A stretch of 14,985 nt of DNA. Source: Clostridiales bacterium UBA1779 (GTDB taxonomy: Bacteria > Bacillota > Clostridia > Oscillospirales > CAG-272). The notes beneath the pieces are model-generated. The model made no database searches. It saw only the letters and a list, made by a program, of their open reading frames with translations, and was not told the DNA's origin. Numbering within the stretch: position 1 is the first letter of the stretch; each line of letters begins with the position of its first letter. The position numbers were made by a program, and so were the translations under genes. The DNA lies in assembly GCA_002314565.1 (NCBI GenBank), contig DCGL01000095.1:1-14985 (forward strand), in the 5' to 3' direction. This document shows, piece after piece, positions 14,936 through 14,985 of the stretch.

Positions 14936-14985
14936 TTTAATTTTTGTGATATAGTTTCTTGGTCTGGTAAACAGGCTCTGTTGTT

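Noticed and set aside
14936..14985. Promoter for the LtaS-like gene
   Set aside because: A TATATC-like -10 can be seen on the minus strand, but no acceptable -35 at 16-18 nt, and the window ends 50 nt upstream of the start.

Overview
The window looks like chromosomal DNA of a Clostridia-type Firmicute, perhaps an Oscillospirales or Eubacteriales gut lineage. The reasons are inferential: purine-rich Shine-Dalgarno sites, a DUF512 radical SAM gene upstream of der (a common Clostridia neighbourhood), an LtaS-type lipoteichoic acid synthase homologue, and Thr/Pro-rich surface linkers. Base composition is moderate by eye. Nine protein genes fill almost the whole window. There are no tRNA, rRNA, IS, phage or CRISPR features.

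Left part (1-7130): a strong sigma-A-like promoter with a 16-bp palindrome over its -10 box precedes a tight plus-strand run. The run holds a membrane-anchored phosphodiester-glycosidase-like protein, a large single-pass membrane protein with an EPKA repeat, a ribulokinase (araB type), a PDZ/DUF512 radical SAM protein and a DUF3298-type lipoprotein. The genes overlap by 4 or 8 bp or are separated by about 20-25 bp, so they read as one operon. The ribulokinase has no other arabinose genes near it.

Middle part (7207-11058): a ribosome-biogenesis block with der (EngA), obg and an RluA-family pseudouridine synthase. Both internal intergenic gaps carry unusual structured DNA. The der-obg gap holds a 121-bp near-perfect inverted repeat. 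The obg-rlu gap holds three tandem 41-42 bp repeats, each able to form an 11-bp stem with a 7-nt A-rich loop. The stem arms differ between copies while pairing is largely kept.

Right part (11066-14985): a DUF3810 membrane metalloprotease-like protein converges on a minus-strand LtaS-type sulfatase-fold phosphoglycerol transferase with a long Thr-rich linker. The 189-bp convergent gap is filled by three hairpins at an exact 61-bp period. The last is a perfect 16-bp inverted repeat with A/T flanks, a likely bidirectional terminator.

No multi-gene defence or novel enzymatic system is evident. The most novel material is the set of three different intergenic hairpin elements, above all the tri-hairpin leader abutting the ribosome-binding site of the pseudouridine synthase gene.
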